The position numbers and the translations under genes were made by a program. From VAZQ01 sp036557705 (GTDB lineage: Bacteria > Pseudomonadota > Alphaproteobacteria > Rhizobiales > Xanthobacteraceae): a stretch of 64,000 bases of DNA. Positions 41,241-49,899 of the stretch are shown piece by piece. Position 1 is the stretch's first letter. Every line of letters starts with the position of its first letter. The stretch lies in contig DATBHB010000094.1 in assembly GCA_036557705.1 (NCBI GenBank), positions 62,001 to 126,000 of the forward strand, given 5' to 3'. Under the pieces are notes generated by a model that saw nothing but the letters and a program-made list of their open reading frames with translations, ran no database searches and had not been told where the DNA came from.

Positions 41241-42788
41241 TCAGGCGTGATAATCGGCGGGCACAGTCTCGTCGAAATGCTTGCGCTTCGCGCTCATTGC
41301 AGTGAGCACCGGGGTGAGGCCGGCGGCAACCACGAGGTTGAGGATGACTGTGTAGAGTGCAGTATAACCCGGGAATGTGTACCCGCCCAAGGGGAGCGGG
41401 TAGGTTGCCGTCCAGTTTGCCGAATAGGCCATCGCCGTGCCTGCCGCCGTACCGGCGGCCCATCCCAGCAGCAGCGCCCAATCATTGAACCAACGCGTAT
41501 AGGCGCCGAGCATCACCGCCGGCAGGGTCTGAATTATCCAGATGCCGCCGAGCAACTGGAGTTGGATGGCATACTGGGTCGGTACGAACAGGATGAACAG
41601 GAGCGCCCCAAGCTTGACGACGAGCGAGACCCATTTCGCCATCTGAGATTCCTGACGGTCCGTCGGATTCCTGTTGATGAACTCCCGGTGAATGTTGCGC
41701 GTGTACAGGTTGGCTGCCGCAATCGACATGATTGCGGCTGGGACCAGGGCGCCGATGCCTATTGCCGCCAAGGCGATGCCGACAAACCACGATGGAAAGC
41801 TGTGCAGGAACAGCGCCGGCACCGCGAAATTGTTGCCGAACTGCTTGAACCCGTTGTCGTATTCGGGGAGGTTTGCAACCCCGGCTGCGATCGCAAAGAA
41901 GCCGAGCAGCGCAAGCAGGCCGAGCATCAACGTATAGCCCGGAAGCATCGCTGCGTTGCGCCGGATTACGTGGCCGCTGCTGGCGCTGAGGATTCCCGTG
42001 ATCGAATGCGGGTAAAGAAAGAGCGCAATCGCCGAGCCAAGAGCCAGCGTCGCATAGGAGCTGTAGGCTCCGGTCGTGTTGCCGGTCGGAGTCGCCAGCA
42101 AGAGCTTCTGTGGCGGAACGGCGGCAAAGATCTCGCCGAACCCGCCTAGCTCGACCGGGATGACGATCAAAGCGGCCAACGCGGTCACGTATATCAGCAT
42201 ATCCTTGACAATTGCGATCGAGGCTGGCGCGCGCAACCCGCTCGAATAAGTGAAGGCGGCAAGGACGAGAAAAGCGATGATCAGCGGCAGATCAGCGGCA
42301 AGCCCCGAGCCTGAAATGCCGAGAGCGCCGACCACAACCTGCAAGCCGACCAGCTGAAGGGCGATGTAAGGCATCGTCGCGACGATGCCGGTCACCGTGA
42401 TCGCGAGGGCGAGCCAGCGGTTCCCAAAGCGACCGCGGACAAAGTCGGCCGCTGTGATGTAGTGGTGCCGGTGACAGACGTGCCAGATCCGAGGGAAGGC
42501 GAGGAAAAGAAGCGGGTAGGCGACGATCGCATACGGTATCGCGAAGAAACCCAGCGCGCCGGCGCCATAGACGAGCGCCGGAACGGCGATAAAGGTGTAG
42601 GCGGTGTAGAGGTCGCCGCCGATCAGGAACCAGACCACAACGGTCCCAAACCGCCTCCCTCCGAGCCCCCATTCGTGCAGCAGGTCGAGATCACCCTTGC
42701 GCCACTGGGCGGCGGCAAAACCGAGCCAAGTGATAAATCCAAAAAGGGCGACGAAAACGAGAAGCGCAACCCAATTCACCTCATCCAC
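41241..42788 (-). CDS. mctP: Sodium:solute symporter, MctP-like monocarboxylate permease
   Basis: A 515-residue SSS-family carrier with about 13 membrane segments. The N-terminal GRRFGTVVVWFLIGGDLYTAYT, HHYITAADFVRGRFGNRWLA and FVGIALAAIGIGALVPAAIMS are close to MctP, the rhizobial permease for lactate, pyruvate, propionate and alanine. The small DUF3311 partner that often precedes mctP is not present upstream. The ATG start at 42788 is close to the DUF4239 gene stop (52 bp). Substrate assignment is by resemblance. Confidence 0.75.
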   Translation of the reverse strand: MDEVNWVALLVFVALFGFITWLGFAAAQWRKGDLDLLHEWGLGGRRFGTVVVWFLIGGDLYTAYTFIAVPALVYGAGALGFFAIPYAIVAYPLLFLAFPRIWHVCHRHHYITAADFVRGRFGNRWLALAITVTGIVATMPYIALQLVGLQVVVGALGISGSGLAADLPLIIAFLVLAAFTYSSGLRAPASIAIVKDMLIYVTALAALIVIPVELGGFGEIFAAVPPQKLLLATPTGNTTGAYSSYATLALGSAIALFLYPHSITGILSASSGHVIRRNAAMLPGYTLMLGLLALLGFFAIAAGVANLPEYDNGFKQFGNNFAVPALFLHSFPSWFVGIALAAIGIGALVPAAIMSIAAANLYTRNIHREFINRNPTDRQESQMAKWVSLVVKLGALLFILFVPTQYAIQLQLLGGIWIIQTLPAVMLGAYTRWFNDWALLLGWAAGTAAGTAMAYSANWTATYPLPLGGYTFPGYTALYTVILNLVVAAGLTPVLTAMSAKRKHFDETVPADYHA

Positions 42789-42839
42789 AATGTTTCCCCT
42801 CCTTCTCCCGACGCGCTGTGGTCTGCGGAACAGCGTTCG

Positions 42840-43616
42840 TCAATTCAGGACGATTTCGCGAAAGGCGGCCGGCGTGACGGTGATTCCTCCAGCAGCGAAT
42901 GGCCGATCATTTTCCATCAGCAGAACCAGACAGGCGGCGACGGCGGTCGAAAATATGAACAAGGTCGTGGCCATGGCCGCCGGCTTGCCCATGTGGATCA
43001 TCGCCGTGGTGACGAGGATCAGGACGGCAAGCAGGGTTATGACCGCCCATTGGATGGAAGCGATCTCGGCTTGACTCAAGCGGATTCTGTTGCGTCTGGC
43101 CTCGAATGCTTGGTCCACGGCCTCGACCGTGAGCCGTTGCGCGAGCGTCTGTCCGGGTTGTGTTGGCGTGAACGAAAAAAGCGCTGCTATTGCGTTGGTC
43201 AGGCCGACAGGTTCTACGCGCTGGCTTGCACGCACAGCGGCCATTGCCGGCCAATCCTGTGTCACCACGAAATCCACGTGTTGCGCTACCGCCTCCCGTA
43301 CCTTGGTTCGAACGTCTGGAGGTAAGGCATTCGCAAGAAGCATCACCTTGCTCAACGCGCTCGCTTCCTGGCCGATGTAATCATTGGCGTGGCTGACATT
43401 TTCCCACACCCGCGCTGCAAGAAAGGCGATCAGCAATCCGAGAACGACCGCAAGTGGAGTCAATGTCGCGGGAGAAATCGCTTTCAACTGGTCGGCCACT
43501 GGCCGGCGTGAAAGTGCGACCGCGCCGGCAAACACAGCTGCTGCAACCGCGTAGCAGAGAGCGAACACGATGACGGTGATGAGACGCGTCGATTCCGATT
43601 CGATCCAATTGATCAT
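42840..43616 (-). CDS. DUF4239 (bestrophin-like) membrane protein
   Basis: A 258-residue membrane protein. Two N-terminal segments (LITVIVFALCYAVAAAVFAG and LAVVLGLLIAFLAARVW) are followed by a soluble helical middle and two C-terminal segments. The motif VWENVSHANDYIGQEASAL is typical of DUF4239. ATG at 43616 follows GGGAAAGCG. Members may be channel-like, but no function has been shown to my knowledge. It may be co-transcribed with the MctP-like gene. Confidence 0.75.
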   Translation of the reverse strand: MINWIESESTRLITVIVFALCYAVAAAVFAGAVALSRRPVADQLKAISPATLTPLAVVLGLLIAFLAARVWENVSHANDYIGQEASALSKVMLLANALPPDVRTKVREAVAQHVDFVVTQDWPAMAAVRASQRVEPVGLTNAIAALFSFTPTQPGQTLAQRLTVEAVDQAFEARRNRIRLSQAEIASIQWAVITLLAVLILVTTAMIHMGKPAAMATTLFIFSTAVAACLVLLMENDRPFAAGGITVTPAAFREIVLN

Positions 43617-43728
43617 CGCTTTCCCAAAGCAGCCGCCACAATACCAGCACCCACAAGCTCTTAGCCTTTCCCCAAACCAGCAGTAGCCGCCCGGTTTTAG
43701 ATATTTCAAGCCGCCGTAGCGGTACCGT

Positions 43729-44043
43729 CTACATTGACGATCGTTCGCGAAGGTACCCCAGAGCGCGCTCAATCGCCTCGTCTGCGGACTCGCCTGCCGT
43801 CCCCGGCAGGTGGTAGTGCGCCCAGACGCTTACTGTCTCGTTTTTGCCTGCCTCCGCCTCAACGGTCGTATCCAGATTAATTCTGACGTAGCAGCGCGCG
43901 CTGTATGGAATGACCGACTCCGGCGCGTGGAGCGCCTCAATTCGGAACCGTCTGTCGACGCCTCCGATCTTCGACATGACTTCAATTGCTTTTTCGAAGA
44001 CATGGTATTCGCTGCAAAAGTCGACGTTTGACGGATTCAACAT
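43729..44043 (-). CDS. Conserved-looking small protein, unknown function
   Basis: A 104-residue cytoplasmic protein without membrane segments. A GGAAGGGA site precedes the ATG at 44043. It contains a beta-rich middle (SARCYVRINLDTTVEAE) and a helical C-terminus (DEAIERALGYLRERSSM). It follows the Bug receptor gene by 31 bp on the same strand, so it may belong to the dioxygenase operon. I do not recognise the family. Confidence 0.55.
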   Translation of the reverse strand: MLNPSNVDFCSEYHVFEKAIEVMSKIGGVDRRFRIEALHAPESVIPYSARCYVRINLDTTVEAEAGKNETVSVWAHYHLPGTAGESADEAIERALGYLRERSSM

Positions 44044-44074
44044 AGGTCCCTTCCGAGCTAATGATCGCCTGAAC

Positions 44075-45109
44075 TTAGTTGCTCGCGTGCTGCATGAAGG
44101 CGGCAACGCGCTTGATGACCGCTTTCGGGGTCCGCGCCATGTCTTCGATCAAGGCGGTCATTTCGGCGCCCGATATCGGCCGCATGTCGAACCGTTGTCG
44201 TGCGGCATCGGCAAGGAATTGAGGATCCGCAAACGTATCGGAAAACGCTTTGTGCAGCGCCGCCACTCGCTCGGCCGGAACACCTGGAGGCGCCACATAG
44301 GGCCGTCCGAACGTCTCCGCCGAGTAGAGAAACCGGAGCGCCTGCCTCTGTTCGTCATTCGTCGCGAGATCGAGCACGAACGGCACGTTGGGAAATCGCG
44401 GGTCCGGCTCCAAGGCGCCCTGGAGGATCAGACGCAGCCGACCTGAGCGGAGCGCATCGCCGCGAGCCTGAAAGGCAGTTGCGGCACTGATGCAGGCGCC
44501 TTGAACTTCACCGCGATCGATTGCCAGCAGCACCGCGCCGGTGTCGGAGTAGCCGTCGATCGTCCGCAGCCTGGTGTTGACGAGCGCATTCAGGGCAGCC
44601 GGATAGATGTGCATGCCGCTGCCGGCGCCGTCGGTTCCAAGCACCAGCTCCTTGCTGCGCAGATCCTGCAACGACCGCACCGGGGCATCCTTGTTCACGA
44701 AGCAGACGTTGGTTTCGCTCGTAGGACTGCCCAGCCAATTGAATTTCCGCGCGTCGTAGCGGACGCCGGGCGCAGCGATCAGCGAGAGGCCCGGCGCCTC
44801 GCGGGAGAGGGCGGCGATTTCACGGCCGTCGCGGCTTGCGACCGAATACATATAATTGGAAGCTATCAACCCGCCGGCGCCCCCCATGCTTTGAACGACG
44901 ACGCTCGGCTGTCCGGGCAGATGGCGGCCGAGATACTGGCCGATGAGCCGTGCCCAGGCCGTATAACCGCTGCCGGGCCCGGCCTCGGAGATCAGCCGTA
45001 TCTGGCTTCCTTTGTAAAAGCTTTCGAGCGCCGCATCGGTTTGCGCGTAGGCGGAAGTAGCGGCGCAAAGCAGCGCGCAAGCGGCAAGAAATCGTCGCTG
45101 ACGGCTCAC
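44075..45109 (-). CDS. Bug/TctC-family periplasmic tripartite tricarboxylate receptor (orphan)
   Basis: A 344-residue receptor. A short signal peptide (RFLAACALLCAATSAYAQ) precedes the Bug fold, with YKGSQIRLISEAGPGSGYTA and VQSMGGAGGLIASNYMYSVA at the start and YVAPPGVPAERVAALHKAFS near the end. It starts with GTG at 45109, which overlaps the upstream dioxygenase stop by four bases (GTGA). Two dioxygenase genes are co-directional, so it may capture their substrate. TctA and TctB membrane partners are absent here. Confidence 0.87.
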   Translation of the reverse strand: MSRQRRFLAACALLCAATSAYAQTDAALESFYKGSQIRLISEAGPGSGYTAWARLIGQYLGRHLPGQPSVVVQSMGGAGGLIASNYMYSVASRDGREIAALSREAPGLSLIAAPGVRYDARKFNWLGSPTSETNVCFVNKDAPVRSLQDLRSKELVLGTDGAGSGMHIYPAALNALVNTRLRTIDGYSDTGAVLLAIDRGEVQGACISAATAFQARGDALRSGRLRLILQGALEPDPRFPNVPFVLDLATNDEQRQALRFLYSAETFGRPYVAPPGVPAERVAALHKAFSDTFADPQFLADAARQRFDMRPISGAEMTALIEDMARTPKAVIKRVAAFMQHASN

Positions 45110-46176
45110 GCCGCGACTTCCACATCGAGCGGTGCAATTCTCTTGAGCCCCTCGATCTGCACGCCGCGGTCGCGTCTCGTTCCCCGCTGCTCTTTCGGAA
45201 GCGGCCGTCCAGCCGGATCGCGCAGCCAAAGCCGCAGCAGGTGACGCCGGCGGTGCGGTTCGGGCCAGTCTTCGAATGCACGGCGGCTGTGCAGGGTCAC
45301 GTGGTTAGCAAGGAACTGAATGTCGCCAGGTTTGAACTCAATGTCGACGGCGAATTCATTGACGATGCTCCGATAGAGCGCAATCGCCTCCTGCTGCAGC
45401 GGGGTCAGCGGCGGTACGCCAGGAATCCGCAGCACCTTCTCGATCGTCGATCCGGCGCCGATGGCGCTGAAATAGCCATCGGTGAAGCAGAAGATCGGCT
45501 GTTTGTACCAGGGCGAGGTTCCCGGCGTCATCTCGCCGTTGTGCGAGCGGTAAAAGTCTTTGGTCAGCACCTCGACCAGATCGGGCCGCCGCTCCAGCAT
45601 TTTATTGTAAAGCGTAACCGAGCTCGCAACCCGGCTATTGCCGCCGTTCTTTGCCGGATGCAGGCATAACAGCCCCACATAGTCGCAAGCATCGGAATGA
45701 AAGCGAACCTCGGCATTGGTATTATAGCTGCGCCCAGTAGTGCCGTAATTCTCGCCAAGGTTCTTCACATGCCCGAGTACATGGCCATGCCGGTTCTGCA
45801 CCATTTTGTCGCCGAGATACGAGCCAAAGCCCATATAGGCGAGCGCAACACCCTCACGGTCGAGCCGATCAATCGGGAAATCCTGCACCATGAGGATGCC
45901 GCGCCCGCCGATGAGTTCCCGGCGGATATCGGCGAGGACCGCTTTGAACTTCGGCAGCGGAAAATTCGTCCGATCGACTTGAGGCAACGGGAGGTCGAGC
46001 TCGCGGAAATGATCGACCGCAGCCAGCAGCTCATCCTGATCCTGTTCGGTAATCTGGTAAGTCCAGTCCTCGACCGGCCCCAGCGACTCCATGGTCCATT
46101 CCGCCGGATCGGTGACGGGCTGCATCGGAACCGCAGGCACGCGCTTCTTCAGATGGTAGGTGCGAAAATCCGACAT
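45106..46176 (-). CDS. TauD/TfdA-family Fe(II)/2-oxoglutarate dioxygenase
   Basis: A 356-residue oxygenase. The facial triad is HSD in RFHSDACDYVG and the distal His in HVTLHSRRAFED. The Arg that binds 2-oxoglutarate is in the RRHLLRLWLRDP stretch. It resembles the longer TauD-like proteins annotated as taurine catabolism dioxygenases, but the substrate is unknown. The ATG at 46176 follows GAAGGTGG. It is the middle gene of a TauD-TauD-Bug operon and lies 17 bp after the second TauD gene. Confidence 0.88.
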   Translation of the reverse strand: MSDFRTYHLKKRVPAVPMQPVTDPAEWTMESLGPVEDWTYQITEQDQDELLAAVDHFRELDLPLPQVDRTNFPLPKFKAVLADIRRELIGGRGILMVQDFPIDRLDREGVALAYMGFGSYLGDKMVQNRHGHVLGHVKNLGENYGTTGRSYNTNAEVRFHSDACDYVGLLCLHPAKNGGNSRVASSVTLYNKMLERRPDLVEVLTKDFYRSHNGEMTPGTSPWYKQPIFCFTDGYFSAIGAGSTIEKVLRIPGVPPLTPLQQEAIALYRSIVNEFAVDIEFKPGDIQFLANHVTLHSRRAFEDWPEPHRRRHLLRLWLRDPAGRPLPKEQRGTRRDRGVQIEGLKRIAPLDVEVAA

Positions 46177-46193
46177 GGAACCACCTTCCGATG

Positions 46194-47066
46194 TTATGCC
46201 GCGGCAGAGAGGGCGCGCGGCTTCCACTTTCCTTTGATCTGAGTGCGGTGCATGACGCGGCGCGCATTGCTGTCGAAGGGATCGCGCCGATGCATGGTCG
46301 AGCGGTTGTCCCAGACGACCAGATCTCCCACTCGCCAGCGGTGCGCGTAAACGAATTCGGGTCGCGCGGCGAACGACCAGAGCCGATCGAGCAGAGCGTC
46401 TGATTCCTCCGGAGAAAGCCCCTCCACGTATGAATTACGACGGCGGCCGAGGTAGAGCGCCGACACGCCCGTCACCGGATGAACGCACACCGCAGGATGC
46501 CAGGCCCCTGGCGCCTGGTGCGGATCGTTGGTCGCACTCACCCCTTGGCGAATATAGCCGCCGCTGTTGAAGGTGCCGTCGTGCTTGATCCGGCGGCCGG
46601 CGACGGCATCCTTCAACTCCGGCGGCAGCGTTCGCCAAACCGCCTGCATTCCGCAAAAGTAGGTGTTGCCGCCGGACGGCGGAATTTCCAGGGAGTAGAG
46701 CATGGAAGCGTCCGGCGGCAGATCGAGATAGCTCATATCCGTGTGCCAAACCGCTTCGCCGGCGCCGAGCGCGCCGATCGGATCGCCCTTTTCATCAAGC
46801 ACGTTGGAGACGACGTAGATGTCCGGATAGCCCGGCGGGCTCTGCCGCCCTCGCTCTTGATTCGGCGGCGGATCGAGCTCCCCGAAACGCCGGCTGAAGA
46901 TCAAGAGGTTGTCATCGCTGAGGCACTGATCGCGAAACAGCAGCACCGAATAGCGATGCCAAGCCGCTTCGATCTGTGGAAAATCGTCGTCGCTTACCGA
47001 GCGCAGATCGACATTGGTCACCTGCGCGCCGACCGCCGCCGTGAGCGGCGTCACAGTCAGAGACAT
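46194..47066 (-). CDS. TauD/TfdA-family dioxygenase, second copy
   Basis: A 290-residue protein, near the usual TauD size. The HxD motif is VWHTDMSYLD, and the distal His is in WDNRSTMHRRDPFD, followed by the 2-oxoglutarate Arg in RRVMHRTQIKG. Its N-terminus has the TVTPLTAAVGAQVTNVDLR start typical of TauD and TfdA. ATG at 47066 has GGAGG 8 nt upstream; an in-frame GTG at 47072 is less likely. Possible substrates are sulfonates, sulfate esters or phenoxyacids. Confidence 0.9.
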   Translation of the reverse strand: MSLTVTPLTAAVGAQVTNVDLRSVSDDDFPQIEAAWHRYSVLLFRDQCLSDDNLLIFSRRFGELDPPPNQERGRQSPPGYPDIYVVSNVLDEKGDPIGALGAGEAVWHTDMSYLDLPPDASMLYSLEIPPSGGNTYFCGMQAVWRTLPPELKDAVAGRRIKHDGTFNSGGYIRQGVSATNDPHQAPGAWHPAVCVHPVTGVSALYLGRRRNSYVEGLSPEESDALLDRLWSFAARPEFVYAHRWRVGDLVVWDNRSTMHRRDPFDSNARRVMHRTQIKGKWKPRALSAAA

Positions 47067-47099
47067 GTTCACGGCCTCCGAAAATTCGAGATCCGTATC

Positions 47100-47513
47100 T
47101 CAGCCGGCCTCATGCGCGATCTTCTGCCGCGCCGCACTGGCGAGAAAGGCGGAACGGGTAAGCCCGCGTGCATTCGCAGCCTCGTCAATCGCCGCCAGCG
47201 TGCCAGAGTCAAGGGAAAGATTGATACGCACCGCGCGCCCGGTATTCATGACAAGCGGCACACTCGCAAGCACCGCGCCTTCGCGCAGTGCTTTAGCAAC
47301 AGCCTTGTCCTTGCGCACGATTTCGATCGGGCGTGCAGGCGGGACCTTCTTGCCGCCTTCGATCGCGGTCTCGACCCATAGTCGCACGCCTTCGATCGCG
47401 CTTGCGACGGCATCATCAATTGTGTCACCCATTCCTGCTGCTCCAGGAAGGTCAGGAACGACGACGCCGTAGGCGCCGGGCTCGCCATCGATCAGAGCAA
47501 TGTAACGAGTCAT
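47100..47513 (-). CDS. hicB: HicB-family antitoxin
   Basis: A 137-residue protein. The N-terminal half is a degraded RNase-H-like HicB fold (YIALIDGEPGAYGVVVPDLP, GDTIDDAVASAIEGVRLWVE). The C-terminal half carries a ribbon-helix-helix-like DNA-binding part (RINLSLDSGTLAAIDEAANA, then RGLTRSAFLASAARQKI). It is placed directly after the hicA remnant, as in normal hicAB operons. Since the toxin frame is broken, it may be a freestanding repressor or on its way to loss. Confidence 0.87.
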   Translation of the reverse strand: MTRYIALIDGEPGAYGVVVPDLPGAAGMGDTIDDAVASAIEGVRLWVETAIEGGKKVPPARPIEIVRKDKAVAKALREGAVLASVPLVMNTGRAVRINLSLDSGTLAAIDEAANARGLTRSAFLASAARQKIAHEAG

Positions 47514-47525
47514 GCCCAGGTGCTC

Positions 47526-47743
47526 CTACGACGTCCAACCCGCCGCCCTCGCCACAATGCGGGCCACCCCCAATGACAGAGTGCGGTGGCGCGGCAACAC
47601 AATGATGGCGGGGTTTTGCGGGTGGATATAAACATGCGGGTGGATATAAACATCATGACTGCCGCCGTGCCGGACGATCCAACCGTCGCGCTCCAACCGC
47701 GCCGCTACTTCTTCCGGTTCGTTTCCAGGGCGGATTTCGGCAT
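47526..47743 (-). pseudogene. hicA: Decayed hicA toxin gene
   Basis: The frame ending at the stop at 47526-47528 encodes a HicA body: EVAARLERDGWIVRHGGSHD with the catalytic His, then NPAIIVLPRHRTLSLGVARI. It has no ATG, GTG or suitable TTG ahead of the body. The ATG at 47743 is one base out of frame; restoring one base next to it would give MPEIRPGNEPEEVAARLE. In addition, an 18-bp direct duplication (47618-47653) repeats HVYIHP inside the domain. The stop lies 12 bp before the hicB ATG. The toxin is probably not made as a functional protein. A base-call error near the ATG is an alternative for the frameshift but not for the duplication. Confidence 0.75.
47618..47653. repeat. Perfect 18-bp tandem duplication within hicA
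   Basis: GCGGGTGGATATAAACAT occurs twice with no spacer and no mismatch. It adds six residues to the HicA beta-sheet immediately after the catalytic GSHD segment. Confidence 0.92.
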
Positions 47744-47770
47744 GACGGCGGGCAACTGGTGTGTAAATAA

Positions 47771-47785
47771 GTACACACTGTGTAC
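47771..47785. promoter_or_regulatory. Palindromic operator candidate between hicAB and the Bug receptor gene
   Basis: GTACACA-C-TGTGTAC is a perfect palindrome around one centre base, in the divergent promoter region of hicAB and the gene at 47813. It could be the HicB site or a GntR-type site. The related half GTGTAC repeats on both sides. Confidence 0.5.
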
Positions 47786-47812
47786 ACTGTCAACTACTGG
47801 ACCGAGGGTACA

Positions 47813-48802
47813 ATGAGGCGTCGCGATTTACTTGGGGTTGGCGCGCAGGCGCTGCTGCTGGGGGCGGGCGTGCGGTCGCTTGCTTCTGCGCAGTCCGGAT
47901 ATCCCGACCACCCGATCCGGCTGGTTATTCCGTTTCCGCCCGGAGGCGGCTACGACGCCGTCGGCCGCCCTTGGGCCGACAAGATGAAATCGGTGCTCGG
48001 CACCGTGGTGGTGGAGAATTTAGGCGGCGGCGGCAGTTCGGTCGGCGCTTCCGCAGTCGCCCGGTCACGGCCCGACGGCTATACGATCCTGCTTGGCGGT
48101 TCGAGCACCCACATTACCGAGGCAATTCTCAAGACCCGGCCCTTGTACAATCCGCTCAAGGACCTCGACCCTATTGCAGATGTTGCTGTCTCGGCCTTCG
48201 CGCTTGCGGTCCATCCATCGGTGCCGGCGCGAACTCTTCAGGAGTTCGTTGCTTATGCCAAGGCCAATTCCGGCAAGCTTTCCTATGCGCATGCCGGCGT
48301 CGGCTCGCTCAATCACCTGACGGGCGAATTGTTCAAGTCATTGACCGGGCTGCCGGATCTTTTGCAGGTGCCTTACCGCGGCTCGGGGCCCGCGATCGCC
48401 GATACGCTTAGCGGACACGTGGCGATGGTTACTCCGGCAGTAACCGGACAGGTGCTGGAATTTCATCGCATCGGCAGTCTACGGATCCTTGCTGTCACCA
48501 GCCCCGCCCGGCTGATCGCCGCACCAGACATTCCGACCGCGGTCGAGGCCGGAATTCCCGGCATGGTATCGCAGCAGTTGATCGGGCTGTTTGCCCCGGC
48601 GGGAACCGCGAAGCCGATCATAGCGCTGATCGCCAAGGCATCGGCCAAGGCTCTCGCCGAAAAGGCCTATCAGGAGATGCTGATCGAATCCGGCTTCGAG
48701 CCTGAATTAGACTCGAATCCCGACAAGTTCCGCCGCCAGATCGACGAGGACATCGCCCACTGGACTCCCTTGGTGAAGGCGATCGGGCTTCGGCTGGAAT
48801 GA
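47813..48802 (+). CDS. Bug/TctC-family receptor with Tat-like signal (orphan)
   Basis: A 329-residue periplasmic receptor. The N-terminal MRRRDLLGVGAQALLLGAG is twin-arginine-like. The mature fold has YPDHPIRLVIPFPPGGGYDA, VENLGGGGSSVGA and ALAVHPSVPARTLQEFVAYA, all standard for Bug proteins. The C-terminus GFEPELDSNPDKFRRQI is also typical. No TctAB genes are nearby. It is divergent from hicAB and monocistronic. Confidence 0.88.
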   Translation: MRRRDLLGVGAQALLLGAGVRSLASAQSGYPDHPIRLVIPFPPGGGYDAVGRPWADKMKSVLGTVVVENLGGGGSSVGASAVARSRPDGYTILLGGSSTHITEAILKTRPLYNPLKDLDPIADVAVSAFALAVHPSVPARTLQEFVAYAKANSGKLSYAHAGVGSLNHLTGELFKSLTGLPDLLQVPYRGSGPAIADTLSGHVAMVTPAVTGQVLEFHRIGSLRILAVTSPARLIAAPDIPTAVEAGIPGMVSQQLIGLFAPAGTAKPIIALIAKASAKALAEKAYQEMLIESGFEPELDSNPDKFRRQIDEDIAHWTPLVKAIGLRLE

Positions 48803-48900
48803 TCGATAAGTGATCTATAGCCCCGGGCTTAGGTGATGGGCGCCAGTCAAGGAGGATGGCTCGTTGCCTGTCATGGCCCCGCCCAGCGCGACAACTGCCA

Positions 48901-49863
48901 TCACAAATCTCTCGCGATGCGAAGACCGTCTGTATAGAAGCGATCATCTTGATTGCCTCCGGTGCGGGCGGCTGAACGGAGTTCAGATTCGGAATCCTCC
49001 CAAGACCCGCCGCGGACCACACGGCCCTTACATTTCCCCTGAACCCACGCCGAACCATCGTTCGGCGCGCTCGCTGTGTAGTCTTCGTTCCAACAATCTT
49101 CTACCCATTCGGAAACGTTGCCGAGCATGTCATAAAGCCCAAAGCCGTTGGCTCGGAAGCTTCCCACCGGCAGCGTCTTCTGTCGATTTAGCTGCGGATG
49201 CTCAGCGCCATCGGTGCTGCCGTTATAGTTTGCCATGCTTGGAGCGACAGAATCACCGACGGGGAATTTCGTAATCGTGCCGGCGCGGGCCGCGTACTCC
49301 CATTCCGATTCGGACAGCAGCCTATACGTTTTCCCGGTGCGTCTGCTGAGCCACTCCACATACGATTTGGCGTCCAACCATGAAATGTTCATGACCGGTT
49401 GTTTGCCACGCCCCCAACCCTCATCGTCGGGCCGGTAACCGCCGCAGCCGCCCTCCTCAATGCAGGAGTCCCATTCCTCGAAGGTGATCTCAAATTTGCT
49501 CACGGCGAACGGATAGGAGATGGTGACCCGATGCTGCGCCTCTGCTCCGAACTCGGACGGCGGCGACCCCATGGTGAACTCGCCCGCTGGTACCACGACC
49601 ATCTCGGGACAATCGGCGCAGTCCCTGAATTGGGTAAGCGCGTCCGGCACACGCCAGATCAGGGGAGGCAACGAGATACGTTGCTGCGGCGACAGGGCGT
49701 CGAGCGGCGTCCTTCCAGCGGTGACGAGTTCTGCCGTTTTGGTTTTGAGGTCAAGAATTCGGGCCTCCAGGGCGGGATCCGCGGCCGCGTTCTGCTGGAG
49801 CCGCGGACTCAGCAGAATAACCATCGCAGCTGCGAGGCATGTGATGCCGGCTCGGATCGACAT
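48901..49863 (-). CDS. Secreted SUMF1/formylglycine-generating-enzyme-fold protein
   Basis: A 320-residue protein with a signal peptide (GITCLAAAMVILLSP). The SUMF1/FGE-sulfatase domain starts at MVVVPAGEFTMGS and goes through YPFAVSKFEITFEEWDSC, LSESEWEYAARAG and DMLGNVSEWVEDCW to VVRGGSWEDSESELRSAART. The paired Cys used by aerobic FGE for copper binding are not obvious at the usual place, so it may be a NirV-like or structural member. ATG at 49863 follows GGAGAG. No sulfatase is nearby. Two cytochrome genes precede it in the operon. Confidence 0.83.
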   Translation of the reverse strand: MSIRAGITCLAAAMVILLSPRLQQNAAADPALEARILDLKTKTAELVTAGRTPLDALSPQQRISLPPLIWRVPDALTQFRDCADCPEMVVVPAGEFTMGSPPSEFGAEAQHRVTISYPFAVSKFEITFEEWDSCIEEGGCGGYRPDDEGWGRGKQPVMNISWLDAKSYVEWLSRRTGKTYRLLSESEWEYAARAGTITKFPVGDSVAPSMANYNGSTDGAEHPQLNRQKTLPVGSFRANGFGLYDMLGNVSEWVEDCWNEDYTASAPNDGSAWVQGKCKGRVVRGGSWEDSESELRSAARTGGNQDDRFYTDGLRIARDL

Positions 49864-49899
49864 GTTGTTTCTCTCCATGGTCTTACGCAGGCTGGTCAG

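Noticed and set aside
41211..42149. A 312-codon plus-strand frame opposite the MctP-like gene.
   Set aside because: Antisense to a membrane protein with 13 convincing segments. The translation is a charged low-complexity shadow.
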